Shown: in pieces, positions 35,820-45,639 of the stretch
Position numbering within the stretch: the first letter of the stretch is position 1
How the letters are laid out: every line of letters starts with the position of its first letter
NCBI GenBank assembly: GCA_963513945.1
Contig: OY740718.1
Coordinates: 182,493,162-182,557,161, forward strand
Origin: Hydrotaea diabolus
Lineage: Eukaryota; Arthropoda; Insecta; Diptera; Muscidae
DNA: 64,000 nt
Direction of reading: 5' to 3'
The notes under the pieces: model-generated
Seen by the model: the letters and a program-made list of their open reading frames with translations, nothing else
The model's database searches: none
What the model was told of the DNA's origin: nothing
Translations under genes and position numbers: made by a program

Positions 35820-36296
35820 TATGGTCAGATTTGAAAATGTTGTCAAGGGGCATGACACCAGCCTCTTTTCTATCAGGATGTGTTGCTTTCCATACCAACA
35901 CCATGCATATCTTTGTATAAATACTATTTCACGAGATATGGCCTTTCAGAGTTTAGAGTTTTATGGGCGGCGCCACGCCCTTTTGCACAATTTTAAGACA
36001 ATATAGTCTATAATAATATGGTAAACATTAACTTCATGTTGATGATATTTTATAGGGATCGGTCCATTATTTTAGCCAACTATGCGAAAAGGGCGTGTCT
36101 CCGTGTGTTTTTCCTCCGGGATGTGAGTCGATCAATGCCAAAATCATATGTTCCAAATATCATCGTCATATCTTCGTTAGTTCGAGAGATATTTTCTAAG
36201 TTCTGGTTAAGTTGTTTATTCGGTGAAACGCCCTCTTGTCTAAATTTACCATAACATAGTCTATTATAATTTCCTGGTTATTGATCTCATTCTATA
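35820..36296. repeat. U: approximately 250-bp dispersed repeat, interrupted by G4
   Basis: Contains the phrases CCATGCAT/CAATGCCAAAATCATATG, TTCCAAATATCATCGTCAT, GCGCCACGCCC and TTTACCATAACATAGTC that recur in tandem at 45640-46640. Homology continues on the far side of G4 (37410-37683) with CGATCGATCC and CTCTATTGGTGTATAAGATA. No frame. Confidence 0.65.
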
Positions 36297-37407
36297 GCGT
36301 GATCCATATCGAGGTTCTCTACTTTTTTAAAGAAAAAAAACACAAAAAATTCAAATTGAATGGGTAATGTTTATTATCATTTTAAAGGACATTCTTTGAA
36401 GATTATGTCTACGAAGATAGTTTTTGAAGATTATGTCTAAAAAATGTTGGCCGCGGCTACGTCTCTGATGCTCCATCCGTTGAGTCCAATTTTCGAAGAC
36501 TCGTCCGAGCATTTCGACTGGTAACTGGCGAATGACAGGCGTAATGTTTTGCTCCAAGGCCTGAATCGAAGCGGGTTTGTCCGCATAAACTTTAGACTTT
36601 ACATATCCCCACAGGAAAAAGTCTAACGGTGTGATATCACACGATCTTGGCGGCTAAACGACCAGCCCAAAACGTGAAATTATCTGTTCACCGAATAAAT
36701 AGATTAATTGATGTGATATGGGGGGAGTCGCGCCGTTGTTGAAACCAAATGTCGCCGAGATCACGAGCTTCAATTTCAGTCATCAAATAGTCGGTTATCA
36801 TGGCACGATAACGGTCGCCATTGATGGTTACGTTCTCACCGGCATCATTTTTGAAGAAATATGTACCGATGATTCCACCGGCCCACAAACCACACCAAAC
36901 CGTATTTTTTCTGGATGTAGTGGCAGCTCTTGAACGGCTTTAGTTCTTGCACAAGCTGTACGCTTTCAATTTAAGATCTCGACGTAAAATGCTCCAAGTC
37001 GTTGCATACGTCAGTTCGAGATGCTGCGAACGGCGCCGAATCGACTCTTCACGGTCTTGGTATACACTCTCAGCTACGGCCGCTACATTTTCTTCACTGC
37101 GTGCTGGACGTGGTCTATTTGGTAGAATATTATTCAATAATTAATGCTGGGTCTCAAGATGTTGCGAATAGTACACAGGTACGTAGGCCGATTGTGTTGA
37201 CCATAAGTTGAACGAAATGCACGAAACACATTTATCACAGAATTTTCTGAATTAAGTTAAACGATTTGTAAACGTTGTCTAGGCGTAAGTCTTTCCATGA
37301 TGAAATGCCAAACAATACTAAACAAAAATAACATGACAGCATGACACAACTCATACGTGATCTGTCAAAAAACGGCTATTGAAAATAGTATCTCTACTTC
37401 AATCACC
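36297..37407 (-). mobile_element. G4: rosa-related (DDxD) element, second subfamily, decayed
   Basis: Flanked by TA inside repeat U. Inverted ends (GTGATCCATATCGAGG left; GGTGATTGAAGTAGAGATAC as the complement of the right). The minus strand reads MERLTPRQRLQIV, stop, then RPRPARSEENVAAVAESVYQ and RRSQHLELTYATTWSILRRD (second helix-turn-helix). The first-aspartate block is deleted. NTVWCGLWAGGIIGTYFF, GDIWFQQ (second aspartate frameshifted) and a C-terminus with LPVEMLGRVFENWTQRM follow. Unlike G1-G3 it keeps its own 5' end. Confidence 0.75.
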
Positions 37408-37683
37408 TATTATTAAAATTTTAAATCGATCGATCCTTACTTTGGCCATAAATATGAATTTGTAAAGGAGACGTGGCACCATCCACATTTCTCGAGAATA
37501 TGTTTTGGTCTATGTCAAAATCCGATGTTCCAAATATCGTCGTTAGACCTCTATTGGTGTATAAGATAATGTCTTTTTAAGTTCAGGGTTGTGTGGACAG
37601 TGCCACGACCCCTAATGTTTATTTTTCATAAAAAGGTCTATAATAATTGCATAGCCCTTGGTTTCATTCTGTTTCAATTTCAA
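37408..37683. repeat. U repeat, right part, interrupted by G4 and E5
   Basis: Continues the 250-bp repeat phrases (CCATAAATATGAATTTG, TCCGATGTTCCAAATATCG, GTGCCACGACCCCTAATG). E5 begins directly in the word that normally reads TTTCAATTT. Confidence 0.55.
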
Positions 37684-37905
37684 TATGTGACACGCAAAAT
37701 AGAAAAGGACCTAAGGGTAAAAACCAGTTTTGTTCCGGAGAGCCATTTTAAATATTTAAATACGTGTATCTTTGGTGTACCATCATTTTCATAAAATGCG
37801 CATATCTCTGGGAATGAACACTTTTGGGCATGGGATCGGTCTCATTCGATGCTCAGATGTTGTCCACATCAAAAAAAGTGCAAATTTATTTTTTTACCCT
37901 TATAA
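37684..37905 (-). mobile_element. E5: MITE-like element, one-unit form, right end lost
   Basis: Starts TATGTGACACGCAAAATAG. The internal unit is single and of the E7/E9 subtype (CGTGTATCTTTGGTGTACC). The sequence stops at TTTTTACCCTTA, so the last 30 or so bases with the inverted terminus are missing; the following TAATATTAG is unrelated. Confidence 0.65.
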
Positions 37906-38073
37906 TATTAGCTTCATTTCGCTTATAGTTCATAAATAGTGTGTTTAAAGTGAACGATTGTTGATTTTTACAGAGGGTAACCCAGTCCAGTTGTGAGGGG
38001 CAAATGTATACCTCTTGACCGACCTGGTCCATTTACAATACCTACCTATCGTTTTAGTCCATAAGCACATGTA

Positions 38074-38932
38074 CACGCAGAGAAAAAATATGGTTCCTAT
38101 ATGGTCACGGCAACAATAATATGTTCTCTGCAATAACAGTATGGTCGTCGCAACCATAGTATTGTTTTTTGAATTTCAATTTGACAATAGTATGATTGCG
38201 GCAATATTAATATTGTTGAAATGTAACAATAGTATTGTTGCCACATTTAAAAATGAAAATATGGTTGCAGCAACAATATAAATATGGTTGGTGGAACAAA
38301 AGTATAGTTTTCATGGCTTTTATGTTAACAATAACATGATTACGGCAATCATACCGTCAAAATTTTATTTTTTTTTTAATTTGGCAATGTTATTTTTACG
38401 AATCTTACGCAATAATAGTAAAAATAAATAAATTTTTTCCAAACAAACTACAAATTAGTATAACTGAAATATTTTTAATAAATAATTTGTTTACTGTTTA
38501 ATAAATCACTCCTATTATTACATAACTTACTTAATAAAATCCTCTATTTTTAAATAACAACTTCACCCAATCTTTACAAAAAATGTTGGGGATCATAGTA
38601 TGATTGTGTGTAAGTCATACTATGGCTGTGAGGATCATACTATGGTTGTACGTTAAACATACTATGGTTATGAGGATCATAATATGGTTGTGGGGATCAT
38701 AGTATGGTTGAATGTGAATAATAATATGGTTGTGGTGATCATTGTATGGTTGTGTGTGAAAATTTCTATTGTTGTAAGGACCATAATATTGTTATGGGGA
38801 TCATAGTATGGTTGTGTGTGAGCCATACTATTGTTGTGATGATCATAATATTGTTGTGCCACAACCATATAACCAACAATAGTATGATGCTCTTTAAATA
38901 TTGTTACCCCAACCATACTTTTCTTCTGCGTG
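38074..38932. mobile_element. P2: complete TA-flanked low-complexity foldback element
   Basis: Inverted ends CACGCAGAGAAAAAATATGG (left) and CCATACTTTTCTTCTGCGTG (right), each bordered by TA (38072-38073, 38933-38934). The left interior is units with CAACAATAGTATGG-like words. The middle 38370-38580 is A/T-rich without units. The right interior (38590-38890) is a tandem of about 30-bp units (GGATCATAGTATGGTTGTG). The unit word TATGGTT is the same as the subterminal word at both ends. No coding capacity; movement would need a transposase from elsewhere. Confidence 0.75.
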
Positions 38933-39103
38933 TACTGAGAACTGTAGTTTGGTTTTCATAGACATAAGGACATGTCTTCATCATCTTAAAATGTAATGAC
39001 AATTCAGCGTATATATACTTTAAGAGGTCTCGGACCAGTATTTCGAAGTGTTGCAAAAGGAATGACAAAGTGAATATGCCTTCTATCCTATTAGGGTACA
39101 CTA

Positions 39104-39365
39104 AAGGGTGTTTTTTTTAGATATTTTATTTAAAAAAGATCTCTATCAGGCCACACTTTTTTTGGAGTTGGTATTCTTGACAGATGTCAAACGATTTATG
39201 CTCAGTTTGGTTTGCCATTTCATATACAATAGGCTTACTTCGAAACAAAGTTTGCAAATCGTGGATATTTAATTCCAAAATAATGGTTCGGTTCGAGCGA
39301 CACATATTGAGCTGGGTCCAATATTCGGTGGACACGATCAACGAGCAGATTGTTAATGACTTTTC
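39104..39365 (+). pseudogene. Rosa-type N-terminal fragment related to element I
   Basis: The left end AAGGGTGTTTTTTTTAGATA resembles the terminus of I. The text TTTGGTTTGCCATTTCAT and the residues RLTSKQSLQIVDI, stop, FQNNGSVRATHIELGPIFGG match the start of the I transposase. Homology ends near 39360. Confidence 0.65.
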
Positions 39366-39585
39366 TTGACGAATACTAATACTCGTATGTCATTTTTACA
39401 GGCCCATGGAAATTGTTATTAATCTCAAGGGTCGTAGGGGCATAAAAACCGTTCTTAATGTTCAGGAAAAATGGGTATCAAGACGTTCTCACAAATCTAT
39501 AAGTGGATATGGAATAATTTGGGAGAATGGCCGGCCTTTATGGAACCTAGATGCCCAAAATACGCCCTTCTAAAGCAATAAATAA

Positions 39586-40041
39586 ATGGATACTAAAAAC
39601 AATATATTTACGATTTGGATGAATGAAAGACATTGGCCCATCGACCACTGGTCCAGAAAATGGTTCAGAAATAAGGTTCTGTCAAATATACTTATAATAC
39701 AAATAACCATATCCCCAAAATCGAACTTAATCCATGGTCGTGAGTATAAAGTCATCGACCCGGCTGAACTTAGCTATCGCCCACTTGTGCAGTTTGAAAT
39801 TGCATTTTATTCTTATTTAAATCCAAAACCGTTTCATCGTATTCGAGCGCAGGGTATACAAAATTTGGCCATGCCGTTTTCAGAGGGTTTGTTGCCATTC
39901 TATAACATGTGCCTAAAACTTTCACATTTCGATGAAATACAACCACCTCAGCTAATTGACCTTAGCCGGCAACAAGTTTTCAGTATTGTTGTTCAAAAGA
40001 TACAATTGTTTACACTTCAATTGCAATTTCGTAATAATTAA
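39586..40041 (+). CDS. Unrecognised 151-residue ORF
   Basis: A single open frame from ATG to TAA that does not overlap any repeat I recognise and has a more balanced composition than its AT-rich surroundings, especially from about 39740 on. Residues 55-151 look most protein-like (for example VIDPAELSYRPLVQFEIAF, PFHRIRAQGIQNLAMPFSEG, DLSRQQVFSIVVQKIQLFTL). No signal peptide or transmembrane segment is evident. I do not recognise the family. It could be the last exon of a gene whose earlier exons lie upstream, a small gene, or chance. No polyadenylation signal is obvious right after the stop. Confidence 0.35.
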   Translation: MDTKNNIFTIWMNERHWPIDHWSRKWFRNKVLSNILIIQITISPKSNLIHGREYKVIDPAELSYRPLVQFEIAFYSYLNPKPFHRIRAQGIQNLAMPFSEGLLPFYNMCLKLSHFDEIQPPQLIDLSRQQVFSIVVQKIQLFTLQLQFRNN

Positions 40042-40678
40042 AAAAAATGTTTTAAGTAAATATGAATCCCGTTTTTGAGTTCATTTCACATATTTATGTT
40101 TGTATGAGTGCCTGTTGATTTTTTGTTTTTTGCCCACATCACAATCGATGACCATGAACTGATTACAATTCCAAGAAAGCCGCACCGAGAAAAAGTTGAA
40201 TTATCGTACTGATGAAATGCTGGCGCACAAAACCCACAAAAGTACGCCAATCATATACAATTCGTTGTATTAAATTTTTTTAAATATTAATGCCAATGCT
40301 GAAGCCGCCACATTAATTAAAACCAGAAATCGGAATTCGCATAATTGAACTCGCATTGTTTGGACACCGAAAAGCCAGAGTCAACAAAATAAAACATACG
40401 TGCTGCAGTTCGTTAAAAAGAGTACAATAAAGTCTTTCGCAATACATGTACATTTATTTATTGAATTGAAATTGAAAGATTAACCACAGCCACTGGGGGC
40501 AGATACTGAAAGTGAAACCACTAAGGGCAGCTGAAGCTAGGGTAGATTCGACTACATTATGCCCTACGGCACGAAAACATTTTTTTAATGGGTGAAGAAC
40601 AATGTGTTCTCTGTGTTTACGAGTTTTTCAAAGCCAGTCGTCAGCTCAGAATAAGATTGTTCCATATGCCAAAAAGTA
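40042..40678. other. No gene recognised
   Basis: Spacer between the unrecognised ORF and E6; no frame or repeat end seen. Confidence 0.4.
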
Positions 40679-41092
40679 TATGTGACAGCGCATAGAGAAA
40701 GGGACCTAAGGGTAAAAAATCAATTTTCATTTGTTTCCTTTTTTTGATGTGGACAACATCTGAGCATCGAATGAGATATATGCGCGTTTTATGAAAGTGA
40801 AGTCGACGATACTAAGCGCAAATAGAAAGGGACCTAATCTTTAAAATGGCTCTCCTGAACAAAACTTTTCATCAACTTTTCACTTCTTTTTTTTTGAGGT
40901 GGACAGCATCTGAGCATCGAATGAGACCGATCCCATGCCCCAAAAGTGTTCCCTCCCAGAGATATGCGCGTTTTATGAAAGTGAAGTCGACGATACTAAG
41001 CGCAAATAGAAAGGGACCTAATCTTTAAAATGGCTCTCCTGAACAAAACTGGTTTTTAGCCTTAGGTCCCTTTCTATTTTGCGTGTCACATA
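40679..41092 (+). mobile_element. E6: MITE-like element, two-unit form
   Basis: Starts TATGTGACAGCGCATAG and ends GCGTGTCACATA. Two direct units, the first shortened by loss of the segment between CGAATGAGA and TATATGCGCG. Its right edge touches the left TA of D2, so D2 landed in or directly beside the TATA at the edge of E6. Confidence 0.75.
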
Positions 41093-41250
41093 TACTTAGT
41101 AAGGACATAAATACTGTTACAACATTGAACACACCCATTTCAATAGTAGAACTGAACATATCCCGTTAATGTCATATGGGTTTTGAAAGCTAACCTTAAT
41201 AGCGCTAGTCTGTAACGGGATTTTAAAATTGTTTCAACTTTCATCCTGTA

Positions 41251-42285
41251 CGAGGGCGGTTCGTAAACTTCTTAGCCTAGCACAAAAAGCGCGGTATAAA
41301 CAGACAAAAGTTAAGTGTTTTGGAAACTTCCATCTCTGAACACATGTTAAATTTTGTTTCGATCTGACAACTCCTTCATATAGAAACAGGTGTTCACAAC
41401 AGATGCATCCGCGATATTTTTACAATGGAAAAATTAAAAAAGCGTGGTGTCATTAAATATTTACATAAAAAAGGTTTATCGGGACAAGAAATTCATCATG
41501 GTATGGTGAATGTGTTAGGTGAAAGTGCTCCTTCATATGCAACAGTAAAAAATTGGGTTGCTAAATTTAAACGTGGCCGTACAAGCATTGAAGATGAACC
41601 ACGTAGTGGACGTCCAAAAACAGCAACAACAACAGAAATTGTAGCCAAAGTGCATGATATGGTTTTAAATGATCGACGAATAAAAGTGCGTGAAATAGCT
41701 AATATCATGGGCATCTCAAATGATCGAGTCCATTTAATTTTGCATGAAGAACTACAGATGAAAAAACTTTCTGCAAGATGGGTGCCGCACTTGTTAACAG
41801 TCGACCAAAAACGCATAAGAATGAATATTTCTCAAGCTTGTTTGGATCGTTTTCAGCGAAATAAAATGGATTTTAAGCGTCGTTAAATGTACAAATTCGA
41901 GAAAAACGTCCTGGCTTACAACACAAAAAAATAATTTTTCATCAAGACAACGCACCAGCGCACAAGAGTGTTTTAACAATGGCTAAAATCAACGAATTAA
42001 AGTACGAGTTGCTTGACCACCCACCTTATTCTCCTGATTTAGCTCCCAGTGACTTTTACCTGTTCCCAAATCTAAAAAAAATTCATTGCTGGCAAGCGTT
42101 TTACCTCAAATGAAGATGCAATTACAGTTGTAAACCACTATTTTGAAGACCTTGAGGAAAACTATTTTAATCAAGGGAAAGAATTGCTAGATAAGCGTGG
42201 AGATTATATTGAAAAATAAAAATATTTTTTAAAAACTAACTATTCTCTTTCATTGATAGGCTAAGAACTTTCCGAACCGCGCTCG
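41251..42285 (+). mobile_element. B5: mariner, internally deleted, nested in D2
   Basis: A 1.035-kb copy with both terminal repeats (CGAGGGCGGTTCG left; ACCGCGCTCG right) and TA on each side. About 260 bp is missing at 41886: the text jumps from FKRR to the part reading VQIREKRPGLQHKKIIFHQD. The two edges share short GTT/AAA words, typical of deletion during gap repair. Further small losses follow near 42078 and 42198 (RWTKCIEVS is gone). Confidence 0.88.
41425..41886 (+). CDS. Mariner transposase DNA-binding domain only (from B5)
   Basis: An open frame of 153 residues from the normal start (MEKLKKRGVIKYLHKKGLSG) to a stop created at the deletion junction. It contains both helix-turn-helix halves (residues about 1-55 and 65-115) and the linker up to DRFQRNKMDFKRR, with no internal lesion. 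All three catalytic aspartates are absent. If expressed it could bind mariner ends but not cut them. Differences from the other copies (HHGMVN for HNDMVN, AKFKRG for AEFKRG) are few. Confidence 0.55.
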   Translation: MEKLKKRGVIKYLHKKGLSGQEIHHGMVNVLGESAPSYATVKNWVAKFKRGRTSIEDEPRSGRPKTATTTEIVAKVHDMVLNDRRIKVREIANIMGISNDRVHLILHEELQMKKLSARWVPHLLTVDQKRIRMNISQACLDRFQRNKMDFKRR

Positions 42286-42289
42286 TAGT

Positions 42290-43251
42290 GGTCAGATAAT
42301 GAGAACCGTATCGCTGTAATAGCGCTTTTAAAGTGTGAAATGAAAAAAAAAACGTTTTTTTTAAAACGCTCCGGCCACTAGGGATTAGCCGCACGTTCGT
42401 CTACCGATGCATTAAACTGTTTGAGGAGACTGGAGATGTAAAAGACCGCCACCGGTGAGGCCGTCCACGCTCTGTTCGAACACCGCATGTCATCAAAGCA
42501 GTTAAATCAAGAATTCACAGAAATTCGGTCCGAAAACAGAAAAGCATGGCCCGTGAGATGAATATCACGCAAAAGTCCATAGGTCGAATCATTAAAAGGA
42601 CTTGGCACTCGGGGCTTTCAAACGACGTACCGGGCATTTATTGGCTGCAGCTTAAAAAAATAGGATTGCAAAATGCAAACGTCTTTTGGTGAAGGACGCT
42701 GATAACTTGCACAGAAAAATTTTGTTCTCCGATGATAAAAAATTTTCCCGTTTAGCAAAAATTTAACAAGCAAAATTATAGAGTGTATGCGCGGTCATCT
42801 GAACTGATCCCAAGGGTGGAAAAGGGTCTAACCCAGCTTCAGTCAAGGTTTGGTGGGGTGTCTCTTACGATGGGGTTACTGACCTGTATTTCTGCGAATA
42901 AGGAGTCAAAACATCGTCCAAAGTTTACCTAGAAACCGTGCCATGGACATTCTGCGCCGGCCCAAAACGGCTATAACGTCCCAGACCTGGCTTCGAAACA
43001 ATTTGCCAGCGTTCGTTTCCTCGGAAGAATGGGCCTCAGGCAGTCCAGATTTGAACCCGTTGGATTGCAAATTGTGGACGTTTTTAGAGGACAAGGTTTG
43101 TCACAAAAGGTACCCCAACATTGGATCCCTTAAGACTGCTTTAGTTCCAGATGTGGCCAATTTTCCAATGGACGAGGTTCGTGCAGCTATTGACGATTGG
43201 CCAGTGCAACTTAAGGCGTGTGTAAAGGCGAAAGGCGGACATTTCGAATAA
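42290..43251 (+). pseudogene. maT-like transposase of D2, many stops
   Basis: Pieces in order: ENRIAVIALLKCEM, RTFVYRCIKLFEETGDVKDR (helix-turn-helix), RSVRTPHVIKAVKSRIHRN, AREMNITQKSIGRIIKR (second helix-turn-helix). A degraded first-aspartate block follows near 42730, then VWWGVSYDGVT in another frame. The last 102 codons are open (42943-43251) with WLRNNLPAFVSSEEW, GSPDLNPLDCKLW (third aspartate) and a C-terminus AKGGHFE. The second aspartate region (normally QQD) is not readable near 42945. The SPDLNPLD form points to the maT (DD37D) group. Confidence 0.75.
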
Positions 43252-43351
43252 GTAGATTATTTTTTGGATACAACATATGTACTTCAATAAATATATTAAA
43301 AAATATTTGGTCATAAAAAGTGTGTAACAGTATTTATGACCCTACTAAGTA

Positions 43352-44084
43352 TATGTAAAATAAAAATTCATAAGGTATTATTTTAATTCATATTTAAAGT
43401 TCTTTATTTTTTCAAATAATTTCTTTACACTTTTAATTTTCTTAATATTACGTTAGTAAGCTTTCGAATTTGCTTTAAACCTCTATGAGGTTGTTTCGCC
43501 TTTCTGCTTCTTTCTTGACTGCCTGCAGTCAATTTCTTTTCTTATTTCTATCCTATATTTCGAGCATGAAGAAATCACATACTTCTCCTTTTCTCTCCCT
43601 ATCGATCATGATAATTAGAGTAAGATTCGGAGTCATTTCATTATCTCTGCTTTGGCTTTGCTCAGCAAAACCACAGCCAGACCAATGTCGCATAATATAA
43701 TGTTAAATAAAAAGCACTATCCGTTATTTCTCCAGCTTCAACTTTATACTTTGTAAGAGAGCAACTTTAGAGAGAATTTACTTAGATTTTGTTGTCATAG
43801 AAACTCACCACAAAGTCTCTGTTCTAACTTTACTTCATAAAGCCAAATCAGACTACATACCCAATAGGAAATGATGAATTAATTGATAAATCATTATTTG
43901 AGTTCCTGATTAAGTCAACTATATCTTATCTTGTACAAGGCCTTCTATTTATTTTTGTGTTTTCGCATTAAGAATTTATTTTATAAGTATTTAGAACTGC
44001 TTGATATCTTAGAATAAAAGTAGGAAATTACTCGTTGACCATGTAGAAATGTCTTGATTAAGCGCATTTGCCGTTTGGAGCGGG
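43352..44084. other. No gene recognised
   Basis: AT-rich spacer between D2 and H2. Confidence 0.4.
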
Positions 44085-45075
44085 CGTTAACAAGTAGGAC
44101 TACTATATAATTCTGACCTAATAATGCATCATCATCAAAAATGATGTTATGGTTTTTCAAAGTATTCTCCAGCATGATTTATACACTTTTGCATGCGCTC
44201 AAACCAATTGTCGAAGCACTACTTCCACTCCGATTGAAGCACCTACAAAACATTGTTTTTGAACGCCTTAGCATCATCTTCTGGCGACGAAAATCGTTGA
44301 CCACGTATATTTTTCTTGGTATGCGGGAATAAAAAGAAGTCATTGTGTGCCAAGTCAGGGCTGTACGGCAGATGACTAATTATTCGACTTTTTTGCCGGT
44401 CCAAAAGGCGCTGGTTTGAGCCGATGTGTGAGAGCTCGCATTGTCATGGTGCACAATGATTCGTCTTCTCTTGTTTGTTTTTCGAATTTCTCCGAAGACT
44501 TCACGCAAACAAATTGTGATGTACCACTCAGAATTGACCCCATACGTTGCTCAAGCGGAACAGTCGCCACATAACCAGTTTTGCCGAAGAAACAGGCGAC
44601 CATTTGCTTCGAACTGCTTCTTCCACGAACAACTTTCATCGGTTTTGACTCGTCTTCGAAGACCCACACGGTCGATTGCTGTTTTGTTTCGGGCTCATGC
44701 GCATAGATCCACTATTCGTCACCTGTGACGATCTTATAAACGTCATTTAAAGCACCGCGATCGTATTTTTTCAAAATTTCTTTGCACCAATCGACACGAG
44801 CCTTTTTTTGAGCGATTGTCAAATTGTGCGTGATCCAACGAGAAAAAACCTTTTTTACGGCCATGTTTTCTTGCCCAAGGATGTCTCTATATCACGGTAT
44901 GTCACATGACGATCTTGCAATATCAGTTCACGCACGCATCAATGTTCTCTGGCACAACGGCCGTTTTTGGACGACCTTCGTCTTTGAGCGAGCGTCGGCC
45001 ACGGTTAAATTCAGCTTACTGGTTTTAAAGAAGTTTCTCATCGTTTCTTGGGGGGATGTTGATGGACTTAAGTAA
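44085..45075 (-). pseudogene. H2: mariner transposase, fourth family, decayed
   Basis: Read on the minus strand: LNLTVADARSKTK near 45000, ITHNLTIAQKKARVDWCKEI, KIVTGDE (first aspartate), stop, WIYAHEPETKQQS. Then VWVFEDESKPMKVVRGRSSS, KQMVACFFGKTGYVATVPLE, RRIIVHHDNASSHTSAQ (second aspartate) and a frameshifted third-aspartate region. The C-terminus ends near 44140. The 5' end, with the start codon and left terminal repeat, is missing. H1 at 11090-11830 is a more decayed relative. Confidence 0.78.
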
Positions 45076-45164
45076 GTATGTTCCCGAATTTACAATCGGT
45101 CTTTTTTTTGATTACGTACGTACAACTACCGTTTTTGCATCCAAGGTAAATAAGCCTGATGTCA

Positions 45165-45624
45165 ATTTCAGACATCAAATAGTAGGTTATCATGGCACGA
45201 TAACGGTCGCCATTGACGGTTACGTTCTCACCGGCATCATTTTTGAAGAAATATGGACCGATGATTTCACCGGCCCACAAACCACACCAAACCGTTGTTT
45301 TGTTTTTCTGGATTAAGTGGCAGCTCTTGAACCTCTGTGGTTGCTCTTCGTCCCAATTGCGGCAATATTGCTTGTTTACATACCCATTGAAACATAAATG
45401 GACCTCATCGCTGAACAAAATTCGGCTCGAAAACGTACGAAACACATTCCTTACAGAACGTGAATTTTCGTAAAAAAGTTAAACGATTTGTAAACGTTGT
45501 TCAGGCGTAAGTCCATGATGAAATGCCAAACAATACTAAATAATAATAACAGGACAGCATGACACCACTCACACTTGATCTGTCAAAAAAGGCTATTGAA
45601 AAAAGTATCTCTACTTGGATCACC
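45165..45624 (-). pseudogene. G5: rosa-related element fragment, same subfamily as G4
   Basis: The right end mirrors the G4 terminus (GTATCTCTACTTGGATCACC). The minus strand reads LTPEQRLQIV, stop, LFYENSRSVRN joined by deletion to SSRILFSDEVHLCFNGYVNK (first aspartate), then TTVWCGLWAGEIIGPYFFKN and VTVNGDRYRAMIT. It stops before the second aspartate, where an unrelated sequence joins it to H2. Confidence 0.72.
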
Positions 45625-45639
45625 CATTATAATGTAATA

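Larger units (their letters stand above)
41095..43349 (+). mobile_element. D2: maT-like Tc1/mariner element carrying nested mariner B5
   Basis: Flanked by TA (41093-41094, 43350-43351). Inverted ends CTTAGTAAGGACATAAATAC and its mirror at 43325-43349. Removing B5 and one TA leaves about 1.218 kb, which agrees with the 1.224 kb of D1; this is good support for the nesting. Confidence 0.82.

Noticed and set aside
43485..43700. A 71-residue plus-strand frame after D2
   Set aside because: Serine and leucine-rich low complexity with no further support.
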